The notes: generated by a model not told the origin, from the letters alone. DNA of 64,000 bases from Sporosarcina sp. FSL K6-1522 (GCF_038622445.1 NZ_CP152019.1:2206501-2270500), one strand, 5' to 3'. Counted from the stretch's first letter, positions 42,342-53,290 are shown. Made by a program: numbers and translations.

Positions 42342-44759
42342 ATGAGTTACAATCACGGTCAAATCGAGAAGAAATGGCAACAATATTGGAAAGACAATCA
42401 AACATTCAAAATGACGGACGATCCGTCGAAGCCGAAATTTTATGCGTTAGATATGTTCCCTTACCCTTCAGGTGCGGGACTTCACGTTGGGCATCCGCTC
42501 GGCTATATCGCAACGGATATTTTGAGTTCATTCAAACGGAAGCAAGGCTATAATGTCTTGCATCCAATGGGCTGGGATGCTTTCGGTCTTCCAGCAGAGC
42601 AATATGCATTGGATACGGGAAATGACCCTGCTGAATTCACGGCGAAAAATATCGCAACGTTCAAGCGTCAAATGAATGATCTTGGTTTTTCTTATGACTG
42701 GGATCGTGAAGTCAATACGACAGACCCGTCTTATTATAAATGGACACAATGGATTTTCATCCAACTGTACAATAAAGGTTTAGCTTATGTAGACGAAGTA
42801 GCTGTGAACTGGTGTCCAGCACTTGGTACAGTGCTTGCGAATGAAGAAGTAATCGATGGCTTATCTGAGCGTGGCGGACACCCAGTTGAGCGCCGTCCGA
42901 TGCGTCAATGGGTACTGCGCATTACAGAATATGCAGATCGTCTGCTAGAAGATCTTGATGAGCTGGATTGGCCAGAAAGCTTGAAAGATATGCAGCGCAA
43001 CTGGATTGGGCGTTCTGAAGGGGCGCAGCTGAAGTTTGACATCGACGGAACAGACTTGTCATTCGAAGCATTCACGACACGCCCAGATACGATTTTTGGT
43101 GCGACGTATGCGGTACTTGCTCCTGAGCATAAACTCGTTGAGAAAATTACGACAGCTGAGCAACAACAAGCGGTTGACAAGTATTTGAACGAAGTGAAAA
43201 TGAAAAGTGATCTTGAACGTACGGATCTTGCGAAAGAGAAAACGGGCGTATTCACAGGCGCTTACGCAATTAACCCAGCGAGTGGCGAAAAAATGCCAAT
43301 TTGGATTGCAGATTATGTACTCGCTACATATGGTACCGGTGCGATCATGGCGGTTCCTGCACATGATGAGCGTGACTATGAGTTTGCACAAGAATTTGGT
43401 TTACCAATCGTTGAGGTTGTTGCGGGTGGCGATGTTTCGAAAGAAGCATACGTTGGCGATGGCGTACATGTTAACTCTGGTTTCCTTGATGGGTTAGGAA
43501 AAGAGGAAGCAATTGACAAAGCAATTGCTTGGTTTGTTGAAAAAGGCACGGGTGAGAAGAAAATTACCTTCCGTCTACGTGACTGGTTATTCTCGAGACA
43601 ACGTTATTGGGGCGAGCCGATTCCGATTGTCCATTGGGAAGATGGCACAATGACGGCAGTTGACGAAGCGGATCTACCGTTGAAATTACCGGTAACAGAC
43701 GATATTAAACCAAGTGGTACAGGCGAATCCCCATTGGCAAATATTACGGAATGGGTTAATGTTGTCCATCCTGAAACAGGCATGAAAGGTCGCCGTGAGA
43801 CAAATACAATGCCACAATGGGCAGGTAGCTGCTGGTATTACCTTCGTTATATCGATCCGGATAACGAAGAAATGCTTATCGATCCGGAATTAGCAAAACG
43901 CTGGTTGCCAGTTGATATTTACGTTGGTGGCGCGGAACATGCAGTTCTTCACCTGCTCTACGCACGTTTCTGGCACAAAGTGTTGTATGATATTGGCGTT
44001 GTTCACACGAAAGAGCCATTCCAGAAGTTGTTCAACCAAGGAATGATTCTTGGTGAAGGTAACGAAAAAATGTCCAAATCAAAAGGTAATGTTATCAATC
44101 CGGATGATATCGTTCATTCACACGGAGCGGATTCCCTACGTCTCTATGAAATGTTCATGGGACCATTGGAAGGTTCAAAAGCATGGACAACGAACGGTCT
44201 TGACGGCGCACGTCGTTTCCTAGATCGTATATGGCGTTTGTTTGTCAATGAAGATGGGACGTTGAGTGCTAAAGTTAAAGAGGAAAACGGTGGGGAGCTT
44301 GAAAGAGTGTACCATCAAACAGTGAAAAAAGTAACGGAAGACTTTGAAGCAATGCGCAATAACACAGCAATTTCTCAGTTGATGGTGTTCATTAACGATG
44401 GCTATAAAGCCGATTCCATTCCAAAAGAATATGTTGAAGGCTTTGTTAAAATGATTTCCCCAGTTGTACCACACTTAGCTGAAGAACTATGGGAGAAGCT
44501 AGGTCACAGCGAGACGCTTACTTATGAGGAATGGCCGACGTATGATGAGACGAAGTTAGTTGACGATACAGTAGAAATGGCTGTACAAATTAACGGTAAA
44601 GTGCGTGCGAAAATCGTTGTGTCGAAAGATGTAACGAAAGATGAACTTGAAAAATTAGCGTTGGAAGATGCACATGTCAAAGAGCTTCTTGAAGGAAAAG
44701 AAGTGAAGAAAGTCATTGCAATTCCAGGCAGACTGATTAATATTGTGGCAGTAGGTTAA
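42342..44759 (+). CDS. leuS: Leucyl-tRNA synthetase
   Basis: An 805-aa class Ia synthetase, the normal length. The HIGH motif is LHVGHPLGY (about 47-55) and the KMSKS loop is EKMSKSKGN (about 575). The CP1 editing domain includes [12 protein letters not shown] and [15 protein letters not shown]. The zinc/editing region and the C-terminal [10 protein letters not shown] extension complete it. ATG 42342 has AGGAGGAG 8 bases upstream. An in-frame ATG at 42258 lies at the edge of the repeat and would add 28 unrelated residues, so it is rejected. Regulated by the Leu T-box. Confidence 0.96.
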   Translation: MSYNHGQIEKKWQQYWKDNQTFKMTDDPSKPKFYALDMFPYPSGAGLHVGHPLGYIATDILSSFKRKQGYNVLHPMGWDAFGLPAEQYALDTGNDPAEFTAKNIATFKRQMNDLGFSYDWDREVNTTDPSYYKWTQWIFIQLYNKGLAYVDEVAVNWCPALGTVLANEEVIDGLSERGGHPVERRPMRQWVLRITEYADRLLEDLDELDWPESLKDMQRNWIGRSEGAQLKFDIDGTDLSFEAFTTRPDTIFGATYAVLAPEHKLVEKITTAEQQQAVDKYLNEVKMKSDLERTDLAKEKTGVFTGAYAINPASGEKMPIWIADYVLATYGTGAIMAVPAHDERDYEFAQEFGLPIVEVVAGGDVSKEAYVGDGVHVNSGFLDGLGKEEAIDKAIAWFVEKGTGEKKITFRLRDWLFSRQRYWGEPIPIVHWEDGTMTAVDEADLPLKLPVTDDIKPSGTGESPLANITEWVNVVHPETGMKGRRETNTMPQWAGSCWYYLRYIDPDNEEMLIDPELAKRWLPVDIYVGGAEHAVLHLLYARFWHKVLYDIGVVHTKEPFQKLFNQGMILGEGNEKMSKSKGNVINPDDIVHSHGADSLRLYEMFMGPLEGSKAWTTNGLDGARRFLDRIWRLFVNEDGTLSAKVKEENGGELERVYHQTVKKVTEDFEAMRNNTAISQLMVFINDGYKADSIPKEYVEGFVKMISPVVPHLAEELWEKLGHSETLTYEEWPTYDETKLVDDTVEMAVQINGKVRAKIVVSKDVTKDELEKLALEDAHVKELLEGKEVKKVIAIPGRLINIVAVG

Positions 44760-44763
44760 CAAC

Positions 44764-44801
44764 AAAAATCCGCGGAAGGTAAACTCTTCTGCGGATTTTT
44801 T
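44764..44801 (+). terminator. Terminator of leuS
   Basis: AAATCCGC-GAAG pairs with CTTC-GCGGATTT, then a T run. Confidence 0.88.
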
Positions 44802-44842
44802 GTCATGGAGCGCGTAGTGGTGATAAATAGATAAAACCATAG

Positions 44843-44892
44843 AAAAGGCGTCCGACAGGTCAGAAATTAGACCAGTGGGACACCTTTTTTCA
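44843..44892. terminator. Second hairpin, terminator of ytfP
   Basis: AAAAGG-GTCC-AC-GGTC pairs with GACC-GT-GGAC-CCTTTT, with T runs on both sides. It suits the minus-strand flavoprotein gene. Confidence 0.7.
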
Positions 44893-44911
44893 TGTAGTAT
44901 ATGGTGTTGGA

Positions 44912-46177
44912 TTATATTGTTTGTGCGTATTCCCCAGCACTCATCCCGGCAATTCTACCAGTAACAAGTGCAGACGTAATATTATAGCCACCTGTATAGC
45001 CATGGATATCTAATATTTCACCGCAGAAGTAGAGGCCGTCTTTTTTGCGGGAGGCCATTGTCTTCGGCACGATTTCTTTCACAGAGACACCACCGCCCGT
45101 GACAAAAGCTTTTTCAATAGGTTGTGAACCATTGACATTCATTGAGAACGCTTTTAATAATTTGGCTAAGGACCGCATTTTTTCAGCGGACATTTGTGCG
45201 CCCGTTTCTGTTGGATCGATGCTAGCTCGGTCAAATAAAAAGAGTAACCAACGTTCAGGAATTAGTCCTTTTAATACATTTTTCACAGCTTTTGTCGAGT
45301 CCTCTTTTAGCATTGCATGTAGCGTTTGAAATACTTGTTCTTCATTCATCGAAGGCATTGAATCGATGCGCATTTCAACGGGCTGATTACCATTTTTCAT
45401 GCGCTCTTTCACAACGAATTGGCTGCATCGTAAAATGGCAGGGCCACTCAAGCCAAAATGGGTAAATAGCATGTCCATCTGATGTGTAACAAGTGCTTTC
45501 CCTTTGGCATTGTGAACGGAAACTGCGACATCTCGCAGTGCTAAGCCTTGTAATTCTTTTGAGGCGATAAACGGTTCGTTTGATAATAATGGCACTTCAG
45601 TTGGGTACAGTTCTGTCACCGTATGCCCAGCTTTCTCTGCCCATGGATAGCCGTCTCCCGTTGAGCCCGTTTGAGGAACTGCCTTACCACCGACTGCAAC
45701 GACGACTGCGTTTGCTCGGATTTCTTCACCTGAATCCAAGCGAACACCAAGAATTTGTGCATCATCCATTAACAGTTTTTTGACCCGCGTTTCCAACTTC
45801 ACTTCTACGTTCAGGCGCTCCATCTCTGTAAGTAAAGCATTGACAACATCTTTTGCTTTGTTAGAAATGGGGAACATCCGCCCGTGATCTTCTTCTTTGA
45901 GCGCAACGCCAAGGTTTTCGAAGAACTGAATAATGTTTTCATTATTGAATACGGAGAAAGGACCGTATAAAAAACGGCCATTGCCGGGAATATTTTTAAC
46001 GATTTCTTCTTTCGGCAAGCGATTCGTTACGTTGCAGCGACCGCCTCCTGAAATGGCAAGCTTGTTGCCGAGTTTTTTTCCTTTTTCAAGGAGGAGAACT
46101 TTCTTGCCATTTTCGGCAGCTGCGATGGAAGCCATCAATCCTGAGGGACCCCCGCCGATGATTATAACGTCATACAT
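44912..46177 (-). CDS. ytfP: FAD-dependent oxidoreductase, HI0933/YtfP family
   Basis: A 421-aa flavoprotein. The N-terminal dinucleotide fold is [37 protein letters not shown] is the signature of the HI0933/YhiN group, and [40 protein letters not shown] closes the FAD site. The electron acceptor and substrate are unknown. ATG 46177 gives the usual [10 protein letters not shown] start; an upstream in-frame GTG adds four residues. Confidence 0.9.
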   Translation of the reverse strand: MYDVIIIGGGPSGLMASIAAAENGKKVLLLEKGKKLGNKLAISGGGRCNVTNRLPKEEIVKNIPGNGRFLYGPFSVFNNENIIQFFENLGVALKEEDHGRMFPISNKAKDVVNALLTEMERLNVEVKLETRVKKLLMDDAQILGVRLDSGEEIRANAVVVAVGGKAVPQTGSTGDGYPWAEKAGHTVTELYPTEVPLLSNEPFIASKELQGLALRDVAVSVHNAKGKALVTHQMDMLFTHFGLSGPAILRCSQFVVKERMKNGNQPVEMRIDSMPSMNEEQVFQTLHAMLKEDSTKAVKNVLKGLIPERWLLFLFDRASIDPTETGAQMSAEKMRSLAKLLKAFSMNVNGSQPIEKAFVTGGGVSVKEIVPKTMASRKKDGLYFCGEILDIHGYTGGYNITSALVTGRIAGMSAGEYAQTI

Positions 46178-46350
46178 TATAGAAACCACACTTTCAGTTT
46201 TTCTTCATTATACACAAATGACGGATAATCATTGTGAAAAGCGTTTCATGAGGGTAAACTAGGGGAAGTAGATTTATCCCATAAAATCCACGGGGAAAGT
46301 GATCCCATGGATTGAAGTTTCACTTTAAGGAGAATGGAAGGATTAAAAAC

Positions 46351-47967
46351 ATGTCATCGAATCTTTTAAAAGGCACTGCCATACTGACGATTGGGTTATT
46401 TCTTTCAAAAGCGCTTGGTCTGTTATATGTAATTCCGTTTTATGCAATTGTCGGGAAAGAAAGTATTGGGCTCTATCAATATGCATACATACCGTACAAT
46501 ATCGCATTATCGATTGCGATTGCAGGGGCACCACTGGCATTTTCAAAATATGTAGCGAAATACAATGCGCTCGGTGATTATGCGACCGGGCGAAAATTAA
46601 TGAAGTCCGGAATGACTATCATGGCCATTACGGGTCTTGTATCATTCCTGGCGTTGTACTTGTTAGCCGAACCAATTGCTCATCTCGTGAGGGAAAATGA
46701 TGAGCAAATTTTCAGCATCGATGAAATTGCTTCCGTGATTCGTTGGGTAAGTTTTGCGTTACTCGTTGTACCAATGATGAGCCTGGTACGTGGCTTTCTG
46801 CAAGGCTATCAAAAGATGGAACCAACAGCCGTTTCACAATTAATAGAACAAATTGTTCGGATTATTTTCGTGCTTGCCGGGGCATTCATTGTTGTCAATT
46901 TTATGCATGAATCTCCAAGAACAGCGGTCAATTTTGCAGTCTTCGCTGCGTTTATCGGTGCACTTGCAGGGTTAGCGGTTCTCTACAAGTATTGGAGAGG
47001 CTTTAAACCAGAGTTTGATCATCTACTGGCAAATAGTCCGCCAGCAGATGATGTGTCGTTTAGACGTATGTATAAGGAATTGTTCGCGTACATATTTCCC
47101 TTTATTCTTGTAGGGGTCATTAACCCGCTTTATCAATTTGTCGATATGATTACATTTAATAATGCGATGGCTTCCATAGGACTTAGTAAGGTGACGGATA
47201 GTTATTTCGCGATGTTGAACTTCTTAACGCATAAAATCGTGATGATTCCCGTTATGGTTGCCACAGGTTTCTCGATGGCACTCATTCCGGTCATTACAGA
47301 TTTTTACGCCAGAAAAAATCAACAAGGTATTTCCCGTTCATTGGATCAAACGTATCAAATTATGCTGTTTTTAACGATCCCGATGGTCATTGGGATGATT
47401 ATTTTATCGAATGAGCTGTATTTATTCCTGTATGAACAAGAGGCAATGGGGGCGGAAATTTTAGCGAGTTATGCACCTGTTGCAGTATTATTCGGTTTGT
47501 ATACGGTGACGGCTGCGATTTTACAGGGCATTGACCGACATAAATGGATCGTCTTCACATCGCTATTCGGTCTGTTATTAAAGTTAGCACTCAATATCCC
47601 GCTTATTAAGTTGTTCGAAACGAACGGTGCTATTCTTGCGACAGGAATTGGGTATACATTTGCAGTTGGTTTGAATATTGCCGTTATTGCAAAGGTGCTG
47701 CACTATAAGTCAAAAATGGTCTTCAGACGGTTAATCCTAATCAGCCTGTTGAATGTGGCCATGTTTGTAGCGGTTACGTTGACATTAAAAGGTCTACTCG
47801 TATTTGGACCAGCTGAAGGCAAAATACAGGCGTTCCTCTATATTGTAGTGTGTGCGATTGTCGGCGCAGTCGTTTATGGGTATTTGTCACTGAAAACGGG
47901 CCTTGCACAGAAATTATTTGGGGAGCGTTTGACGAAATTGACGAATAAGCTCGGATTCAGGGGGTAA
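46351..47967 (+). CDS. ytgP: Lipid II flippase-like polysaccharide biosynthesis protein (YtgP/SpoVB family)
   Basis: A 538-aa MOP-superfamily membrane protein with about 14 helices. It begins SSNLLKGTAILTIGLFLSKALGLLYVIPF, the SpoVB/YtgP pattern, and has the NPLYQFVDMITFN segment in the middle. YtgP can replace other flippases and is related to MurJ; it moves the undecaprenyl-linked cell-wall precursor across the membrane. ATG 46351 has GGAAGGA 8 bases upstream; an in-frame ATG at 46312 lies before that site. It is followed after 7 bases by ytzG. Confidence 0.9.
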   Translation: MSSNLLKGTAILTIGLFLSKALGLLYVIPFYAIVGKESIGLYQYAYIPYNIALSIAIAGAPLAFSKYVAKYNALGDYATGRKLMKSGMTIMAITGLVSFLALYLLAEPIAHLVRENDEQIFSIDEIASVIRWVSFALLVVPMMSLVRGFLQGYQKMEPTAVSQLIEQIVRIIFVLAGAFIVVNFMHESPRTAVNFAVFAAFIGALAGLAVLYKYWRGFKPEFDHLLANSPPADDVSFRRMYKELFAYIFPFILVGVINPLYQFVDMITFNNAMASIGLSKVTDSYFAMLNFLTHKIVMIPVMVATGFSMALIPVITDFYARKNQQGISRSLDQTYQIMLFLTIPMVIGMIILSNELYLFLYEQEAMGAEILASYAPVAVLFGLYTVTAAILQGIDRHKWIVFTSLFGLLLKLALNIPLIKLFETNGAILATGIGYTFAVGLNIAVIAKVLHYKSKMVFRRLILISLLNVAMFVAVTLTLKGLLVFGPAEGKIQAFLYIVVCAIVGAVVYGYLSLKTGLAQKLFGERLTKLTNKLGFRG

Positions 47968-47974
47968 TTATAGA

Positions 47975-48694
47975 ATGCGGTTAGATAAATTATTGGCTAA
48001 TATGGGATTCGGCTCACGTAAAGAAGTTAAGGTGTTATTGAAAAAAGGTGCTGTTCGCGTCAATGCGCAACCAGTGAAAGATGCTGCATTGCATATTGAT
48101 CCTGTGAAAGATGAAGTAACAATCCTTGGTGAGCCTGTCGTCTATAAGGAATTTATCTATGTGATGATGAATAAGCCACAAGGGGTTTTATCGGCAACGG
48201 AAGATAAGCGGGATCGAACAGTCGTCGATTTACTGGACGAAGAAAATCGTCGTTATGAGCCATTTCCGGTCGGTAGATTGGATAAAGACACAGAAGGTTT
48301 CTTGCTGTTAACGAATGATGGTAAGCTTGCACATAATTTATTGTCGCCGAAAAAAGGGGTGCCGAAAACATATTATGCACATGTAGCAGGCGTTGTGACG
48401 GAAGATGATGCGCTACGATTTTCGGAAGGTGTTACGTTGGATGATGGCTATTTGACAAAGCCAGGTCAACTTCGTATTCTGAAATCGGCCGAGGTGTCTG
48501 AAATTGAATTGACGATTACGGAAGGTAAATTCCATCAAGTGAAGCGGATGTTTGAGGCGGTTGGCAAAAAGGTCGTTTACTTGAAACGTTTGTCAATGGG
48601 GCCGCTTGTATTGGACGAAACATTGGCGCTTGGGGCTTATAGAGAGTTGACAGAAGCTGAATTGGGGCTTCTTACACAGCTGTCTGAGAACTAG
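47975..48694 (+). CDS. ytzG: RsuA-family pseudouridine synthase (YtzG)
   Basis: A 239-aa enzyme: S4 RNA-binding domain at 1-55 (MRLDKLLANMGFGSRKEVKVLLKKGAVRVN), catalytic domain with Asp in GRLDKDTEGFLLLTNDG, and the typical ITEGKFHQVKRMF. It probably makes pseudouridine in 16S rRNA (position 516 by RsuA homology). It is co-transcribed with ytgP. Confidence 0.9.
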   Translation: MRLDKLLANMGFGSRKEVKVLLKKGAVRVNAQPVKDAALHIDPVKDEVTILGEPVVYKEFIYVMMNKPQGVLSATEDKRDRTVVDLLDEENRRYEPFPVGRLDKDTEGFLLLTNDGKLAHNLLSPKKGVPKTYYAHVAGVVTEDDALRFSEGVTLDDGYLTKPGQLRILKSAEVSEIELTITEGKFHQVKRMFEAVGKKVVYLKRLSMGPLVLDETLALGAYRELTEAELGLLTQLSEN

Positions 48695-48756
48695 GAAAAG
48701 CGTAAGGTGAACATAGTGTCTAGACTCTAGCCACTACCAAGGCACTTGCGCTTTTC
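48695..48756. repeat. Inverted-repeat element after ytzG
   Basis: GAAAAGCG-AAG-TG and its counterpart CACTT-CGCTTTTC frame a 62-bp segment directly after the stop codon. The AAAAGCG...CGCTTTT ends resemble intergenic palindromes common in Bacillaceae. Confidence 0.45.
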
Positions 48757-48763
48757 TATTAAC

Positions 48764-48802
48764 AAAAAGAGCTGAACCGCATTGAGCGGCCAGCTCTTTT
48801 TT
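48764..48802. terminator. Bidirectional terminator between ytzG and ytzE
   Basis: AAAAAGAGCTG-CCGC pairs with GCGG-CAGCTCTTTTTT. Confidence 0.85.
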
Positions 48803-48814
48803 GACGTATACAGG

Positions 48815-49036
48815 TCAAGAAGACAATTTCACTTTTTTTGCTGTCGTCGTCCATTTACCGCGAACCGGGCTCGTGACGAGCTCGTTGTACTCCAGGACAT
48901 TTAAGTCCCGTTGGACAGTACGGTGAGTGATGCCAAATTCTTCGACCAAGTTCTCTGTTGTTACAGTACCGTTGTCAAGGATGTACAAGTAGACGTCCTT
49001 GATGCGAGTAAGCATACGATCAGTAGCAGGTTTCAA
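48815..49036 (-). CDS. ytzE: DeoR-type HTH regulator YtzE
   Basis: A 73-aa protein that is essentially one DeoR winged helix: MLTRIKDVYLYILDNGTVTTENLVEEFGITHRTVQRDLNVLEYNELV. Length and start match B. subtilis YtzE (about 74 aa). I choose the TTG at 49036, since AAGGGGTGA lies 8 bases upstream. The ATG at 49084 has no ribosome site and adds 16 residues with no DeoR similarity. Its targets are unknown. The 320 bases upstream, to pepV, contain only the short repeat at 49292. Confidence 0.85.
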   Translation of the reverse strand: MKPATDRMLTRIKDVYLYILDNGTVTTENLVEEFGITHRTVQRDLNVLEYNELVTSPVRGKWTTTAKKVKLSS

Positions 49037-49291
49037 GTGTGGAATCACCCCTTCATCTTCATTTTCCAAAATAACAATGGACATGAGACTTATGAATGTT
49101 GCCTAAGCTGTTTGAAATTGTCTCCGACACTGCACATCCTTTCTAATCGATGAAGCTGCCAGATTGAATGTTCTGGCAATGCTAGTATAACGTATTTTTG
49201 TATAATTTGCATGAAGTTTGTGTAAATCTTTCAATTGAACGGATACTTCTTTATTTTCTTAGCTTTCCATGTGAAAATAGAAGTTATGTTC

Positions 49292-49328
49292 TTCATGCAG
49301 CAAATTATTTTGTACTGAAAGCGAAGCG
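49292..49328. repeat. Short dispersed repeat, copy B
   Basis: TTCATGCAGCAAATTATTTTG followed by TACTGAAAGCGAAGCG is the partner of 36535-36571. It ends just before the pepV ribosome site. Confidence 0.55.
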
Positions 49329-49356
49329 TAATTGATGAGAGGGGTGCTTTGGTGTG

Positions 49357-50760
49357 ATGGATTGGAAACAACTAGCGTTAGACAGGCAGGCACATTTGAT
49401 AGCGGATTTACAGCAGTTGATTGCGATTCCTTCTGTGTTGGACGAAGAGGGGGTTACTGCAGAAATACCCTTTGGACCTGAACCTAGACGTGCACTTGAC
49501 TGGTTGCTCGATGAAGGCCAGAAAGCAGGTCTTGCTGTGAAAAATGTCGACAATATGGCAGGACATATTGAAATGGGTGAAGGGGACGAGTTGCTAGGTA
49601 TCCTTTGCCACGTCGATGTTGTGCCAGCGGGAGTAGGTTGGACGTACGGACCGTTTGATGGAACTGTTGAAGCGGGCAAGTTGTTTGGTCGTGGGGCGAT
49701 TGATGATAAAGGACCGACGATTGCAGCTTGGCATGCAATGCAGATGGTAAAGGAGTCAGGGCTCGCCCTCAATAAGCGAGTGAGGCTAATTATCGGAACA
49801 GATGAGGAAAGTGGATTCCGTTGTGTAGACCGTTATTTTGAAAAAGAGTCTATGCCGACAATCGGATTTGCCCCGGATGCGGATTTCCCAATCATTAATG
49901 CGGAGAAGGGAATCGCTACTGTTCTCTTTAGTCAGAAAGCAGATGTCGCAGATGGGCAGTTGCTACACTTCCAGTCGGGAAAGCGGATAAATATGGTACC
50001 CGATTATGCGGAAGCGCATATACTAAAAGGGAGCGTAGCAGTGCAGCAACAATTCAAGTCCTTTTTGGACAGCCATGGTGTGACAGGCGCGATTCGCGAA
50101 GAGGGAGAGCTGACGATTCTTAGCTTAAATGGAAAGTCTGCGCATGCGGCGGAACCTAACGATGGCATCAATGCGGCGGTTTTGCTTGCGACTTTTTTGA
50201 ATCAGATTTTTCAAGAGGGAGCATCTAAAAACTTTACGCAGTTTATCGTGGATGCATTTGCTCAGGATTCACGTGGGCATTTTCTTGGCTTAGCATTTGA
50301 GGATGGATCATCAGGAGAGACAACATTGAATGCAGGCATTGTGAGATTCAATCCGGCAGAGGGCGGAGAAATCCGTGTGAGCATGCGCTATTCCGTCACT
50401 TGTCCATTCGAAGAGGCAATGACAGCATGCATGGAGCGATTGAAAAATAGCGCATTCGCAGTAGATATTCAAGCGAATTCGGCACCACATTATGTCGATG
50501 CAAATGAACCACTTATCCAGACGCTGCAAAAAGTGTATACTGAACATACCGGCGAACGAGCTGAACTATTAGCAATTGGTGGAGGGACGTACGCGCGTGT
50601 CCTTAAAAAAGGCGTTGCTTTTGGCATGTTGTTTCCGGGAAGGGAAGATGTTGCGCATCAAGCGGATGAATATGTCTATTTAGAGGATCTTGTAAAGGCA
50701 ACTGCAATCTATGCAGATGCCATTAGTAGACTTGTATGCGGAAAAACGGAAGGGGAATAA
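49357..50760 (+). CDS. pepV: Dipeptidase PepV (M20 metallopeptidase)
   Basis: A 467-aa cytoplasmic di-zinc dipeptidase. Metal and catalytic residues are seen in CHVDVVPAG, GRGAIDDKGP, GTDEESGFR and FAPDADFP; the last His-bearing loop includes FPGREDVAHQADEY. The lid domain lies between about 180 and 380. It frees amino acids from dipeptides, including those with D-residues. GAGAGGGG lies about 11 bases upstream of ATG 49357; a GTG three bases earlier is an equal choice. The dat gene follows after 2 bases. Confidence 0.92.
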   Translation: MDWKQLALDRQAHLIADLQQLIAIPSVLDEEGVTAEIPFGPEPRRALDWLLDEGQKAGLAVKNVDNMAGHIEMGEGDELLGILCHVDVVPAGVGWTYGPFDGTVEAGKLFGRGAIDDKGPTIAAWHAMQMVKESGLALNKRVRLIIGTDEESGFRCVDRYFEKESMPTIGFAPDADFPIINAEKGIATVLFSQKADVADGQLLHFQSGKRINMVPDYAEAHILKGSVAVQQQFKSFLDSHGVTGAIREEGELTILSLNGKSAHAAEPNDGINAAVLLATFLNQIFQEGASKNFTQFIVDAFAQDSRGHFLGLAFEDGSSGETTLNAGIVRFNPAEGGEIRVSMRYSVTCPFEEAMTACMERLKNSAFAVDIQANSAPHYVDANEPLIQTLQKVYTEHTGERAELLAIGGGTYARVLKKGVAFGMLFPGREDVAHQADEYVYLEDLVKATAIYADAISRLVCGKTEGE

Positions 50761-50762
50761 GG

Positions 50763-51617
50763 ATGACAGTTTATTTTATGGACGGGCAGTTCATGGATCA
50801 GAGTGGGGTAGCAGTTTCAGTAGATGATCGCGGGTATTATTTCGGTGATGGGGTGTATGAAGTTATCAAAGTGTACGGTGGGGAATTGTACACGGCGGAA
50901 GAACATATTAGTCGATTATTTCAAAGTGCGACGAAGATTAAAATGACGATACCTTATACGGAAGCACAACTACTAGAAGTTTCACGTCAATTGATTGAGA
51001 AGAATGCAATTGGAGAAGGGCATATTTATATGCAAGTGACACGAGGAGTTGCTCCACGGGTACATCATTTCCCAGAACCGACTGTTTCGTCTGTCGTAAC
51101 AGCTTATGCAGTAAACAGCCCAAGACCTGTTGCTAAAATTGAGAATGGGGTCCCTGTTAAATCAGTCGAGGACGTTCGCTGGTTGCGTTGTGACATCAAG
51201 AGTTTGAACTTGCTTGGCAATGTGTTGGCGAAACAAGAAGCACATGAGGCAGGCTGCGTGGAAGCACTTCTCCACCGCAGTGGTGTTGTTACGGAAGGTT
51301 CTTCATCCAATATGTTTGGTGTGAAGGACGGCATGCTGTATACGCATCCTGCGACAAACCTTATTTTGAACGGTATCACACGTCAAGTTTTACTTGGTCT
51401 ATGTAAAGAGCTTGGCATTCCGGTGGAAGAAAAAGCGTTCACACTCGATGAAGCTTTTGAAATGGATGAGTTTTTCTTAACATCTACCACTTCTGAAGTG
51501 ATGCCAGTTACGTCAATTGATGGGCGTCTGATTGGTGATGGGCAGCCTGGGGAATGGACAGTGAAATTACAACAAGCGTTCACGTTACAAACCCCGTCAC
51601 TAGTTAAGGGGCAGTGA
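50763..51617 (+). CDS. dat: D-amino-acid transaminase
   Basis: A 284-aa fold-type IV PLP enzyme. It starts YFMDGQFMDQSGVAVSVDDRGYYFGDGVYEV; the PLP lysine is in RCDIKSLNLLGNVLAKQEA, and TEGSSSNMFGVKDGML and ITRQVLLGLCKELGI follow. It interconverts D-alanine and D-glutamate for peptidoglycan. ATG 50763 has AAGGGG 7 bases upstream, inside the end of pepV. The pairing with a dipeptidase suggests recycling of cell-wall amino acids. Confidence 0.92.
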   Translation: MTVYFMDGQFMDQSGVAVSVDDRGYYFGDGVYEVIKVYGGELYTAEEHISRLFQSATKIKMTIPYTEAQLLEVSRQLIEKNAIGEGHIYMQVTRGVAPRVHHFPEPTVSSVVTAYAVNSPRPVAKIENGVPVKSVEDVRWLRCDIKSLNLLGNVLAKQEAHEAGCVEALLHRSGVVTEGSSSNMFGVKDGMLYTHPATNLILNGITRQVLLGLCKELGIPVEEKAFTLDEAFEMDEFFLTSTTSEVMPVTSIDGRLIGDGQPGEWTVKLQQAFTLQTPSLVKGQ

Positions 51618-51650
51618 TCGCAAATAGAATGTGATCGGAGTGAATAAGAG

Positions 51651-52616
51651 ATGGCACAACTTGTCAAACTGCTCGATTACGTTTCCCGCTATGAAAATGA
51701 CTTATCCCATTATCCTACACAGTATATTCGCTTAAAAAGGTATCAGTGGGATCGGCTAAAGCTTCAATGGGAAAATGGGGCCGACCATTTAATGGAGTGG
51801 CAACAAAGTGAAGAAGAGGCGGCTGAACAACCGGAAGAGGGAAAGTGGTTTTCCCCCTTTTTCCGGTTATTCGGTAGGCGAAAAGAGGCAGTTGAAGAGG
51901 AAGAGCTTGAAGAGGATAACGAAGAGGAAGTATTTGAGTTTACTCCTCATATGACGTATAGCCCATCAAGTCTTGACCAGTTACGTAAGCACTATTTAGA
52001 TCAGCTGTTTCATTTTCAAATTAAATGGGCGAGTTCAACGTTACTGGACAAGTCGAAGGTTGATCCGCGTTTTTTACGCGATTCCTTATTACGCAGCTTT
52101 GCACAGCAGTTACCTGATAATTATTTGTTGTTCTATTATCCAATTTTACTATTGAAAAAAGCACCTGTTGAACTGGATATCATTATTGTAACTCCTGTAG
52201 AATGCATGTGTATTACTGTGCTTGAACAGGAGGAAGTAGCTGCGTTTGTGGGCAGTGGAGAGCGATTTTGGATGAAAAAAGTAGGAGAATCAGAATCGAA
52301 ATTGCTGAATCCACTTATTTCATTGAACCGAATGAGCACGATTGTTTCTGGGCTTTTCAAAGCGCAGGACATCGATTTTCCTGTGAAGAAATATTTGATT
52401 TCCCGCAATGGCTATATCGATTATCCAGGTTCTCCGTATGATGTGAAAATTGTTGATAGGCGATCGTATGAAGAATGGTTCTCTGTACTGCAAAAATTGC
52501 CTGTACCCATGAAATCCACCCAATTTAAAGCGGCGCAAGCCTTACTTGAGGTCGGAGAAACAACTGCGATGAGTCAATTGTTTGGGCAGGATGAGGAACA
52601 AGAAGAAATAGAATAA
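51651..52616 (+). CDS. Uncharacterised protein, possibly NERD-like
   Basis: A 321-aa protein without signal or membrane helix. The N-terminal part (1-85) is charged and ends in a very acidic run (EEEELEEDNEEE). The C-terminal 180 residues have LPDNYLLFYYPILLLKKAPVELDIIIVTPVECMCITVLE, which recalls the D-x-V-x(n)-ExK layout of nuclease-related NERD domains, but the Lys of the motif is not seen. The position between dat and trmB on the same strand suggests co-transcription. Function not assigned. Confidence 0.7.
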   Translation: MAQLVKLLDYVSRYENDLSHYPTQYIRLKRYQWDRLKLQWENGADHLMEWQQSEEEAAEQPEEGKWFSPFFRLFGRRKEAVEEEELEEDNEEEVFEFTPHMTYSPSSLDQLRKHYLDQLFHFQIKWASSTLLDKSKVDPRFLRDSLLRSFAQQLPDNYLLFYYPILLLKKAPVELDIIIVTPVECMCITVLEQEEVAAFVGSGERFWMKKVGESESKLLNPLISLNRMSTIVSGLFKAQDIDFPVKKYLISRNGYIDYPGSPYDVKIVDRRSYEEWFSVLQKLPVPMKSTQFKAAQALLEVGETTAMSQLFGQDEEQEEIE

Positions 52617-52645
52617 GATAGTATGACTAGAAAAGAGTGTATGAA

Positions 52646-53290
52646 ATGAGACTTCGCAATAAACCGTGGGCAAGGGATTTCATGGCAGAACATCCCGATG
52701 TCCTTTTAGCAGAACCTAAAAAAATGAACAATGGCTGGCATGCCCTTTTTGGCAATGATCATCCGATCCATGTGGAAGTGGGAACGGGTATGGGGCAATT
52801 CATTATCGGCATGGCACTAGCCAACCCTGATGTGAATTATATTGGTATCGAACACTTTGATAATGTGATTGTAGCTGCGCTTGAAAAAGCGATTGAAGCG
52901 GGTAAACCATCGAATTTGCGACTCTTTCGTGCAAATGGCGTAGAGCTTGTAGATATGTTCCATCCGGGAGAAATTGATCGGGTCTATTTGAATTTTTCTG
53001 ATCCATGGCCGAAAACGAGACATATCAAACGTAGATTGACACATGAAACGTTTTTAAAGCTGTATGAATCGGTACTTGTTCCAGGCGGAGAAATCCATTT
53101 TAAAACGGATAATCGAGGCTTGTTTGAGTATTCATTGGTATCGATGTCCGAATATGGCATGAAACTGCGCTATGTATCGCTTGATTTGCATGCAGAGATG
53201 CCAGAAGACAATATTATGACGGAATACGAAGAGAAGTTTTCTGCAAAGGGGCAGCCGATTTACAGGCTTGAAATGCAATACGAGAATTGA
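52646..53290 (+). CDS. trmB: tRNA (guanine-N7-)-methyltransferase
   Basis: A 214-aa SAM-dependent enzyme making m7G46 in tRNA. It starts [11 protein letters not shown], has the SAM loop [11 protein letters not shown], then [10 protein letters not shown] and the signature [24 protein letters not shown], and ends [19 protein letters not shown] 52646 matches the family start MRLRNKPW; a GTG at 52637 is rejected. The length is standard. Confidence 0.94.
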   Translation: MRLRNKPWARDFMAEHPDVLLAEPKKMNNGWHALFGNDHPIHVEVGTGMGQFIIGMALANPDVNYIGIEHFDNVIVAALEKAIEAGKPSNLRLFRANGVELVDMFHPGEIDRVYLNFSDPWPKTRHIKRRLTHETFLKLYESVLVPGGEIHFKTDNRGLFEYSLVSMSEYGMKLRYVSLDLHAEMPEDNIMTEYEEKFSAKGQPIYRLEMQYEN

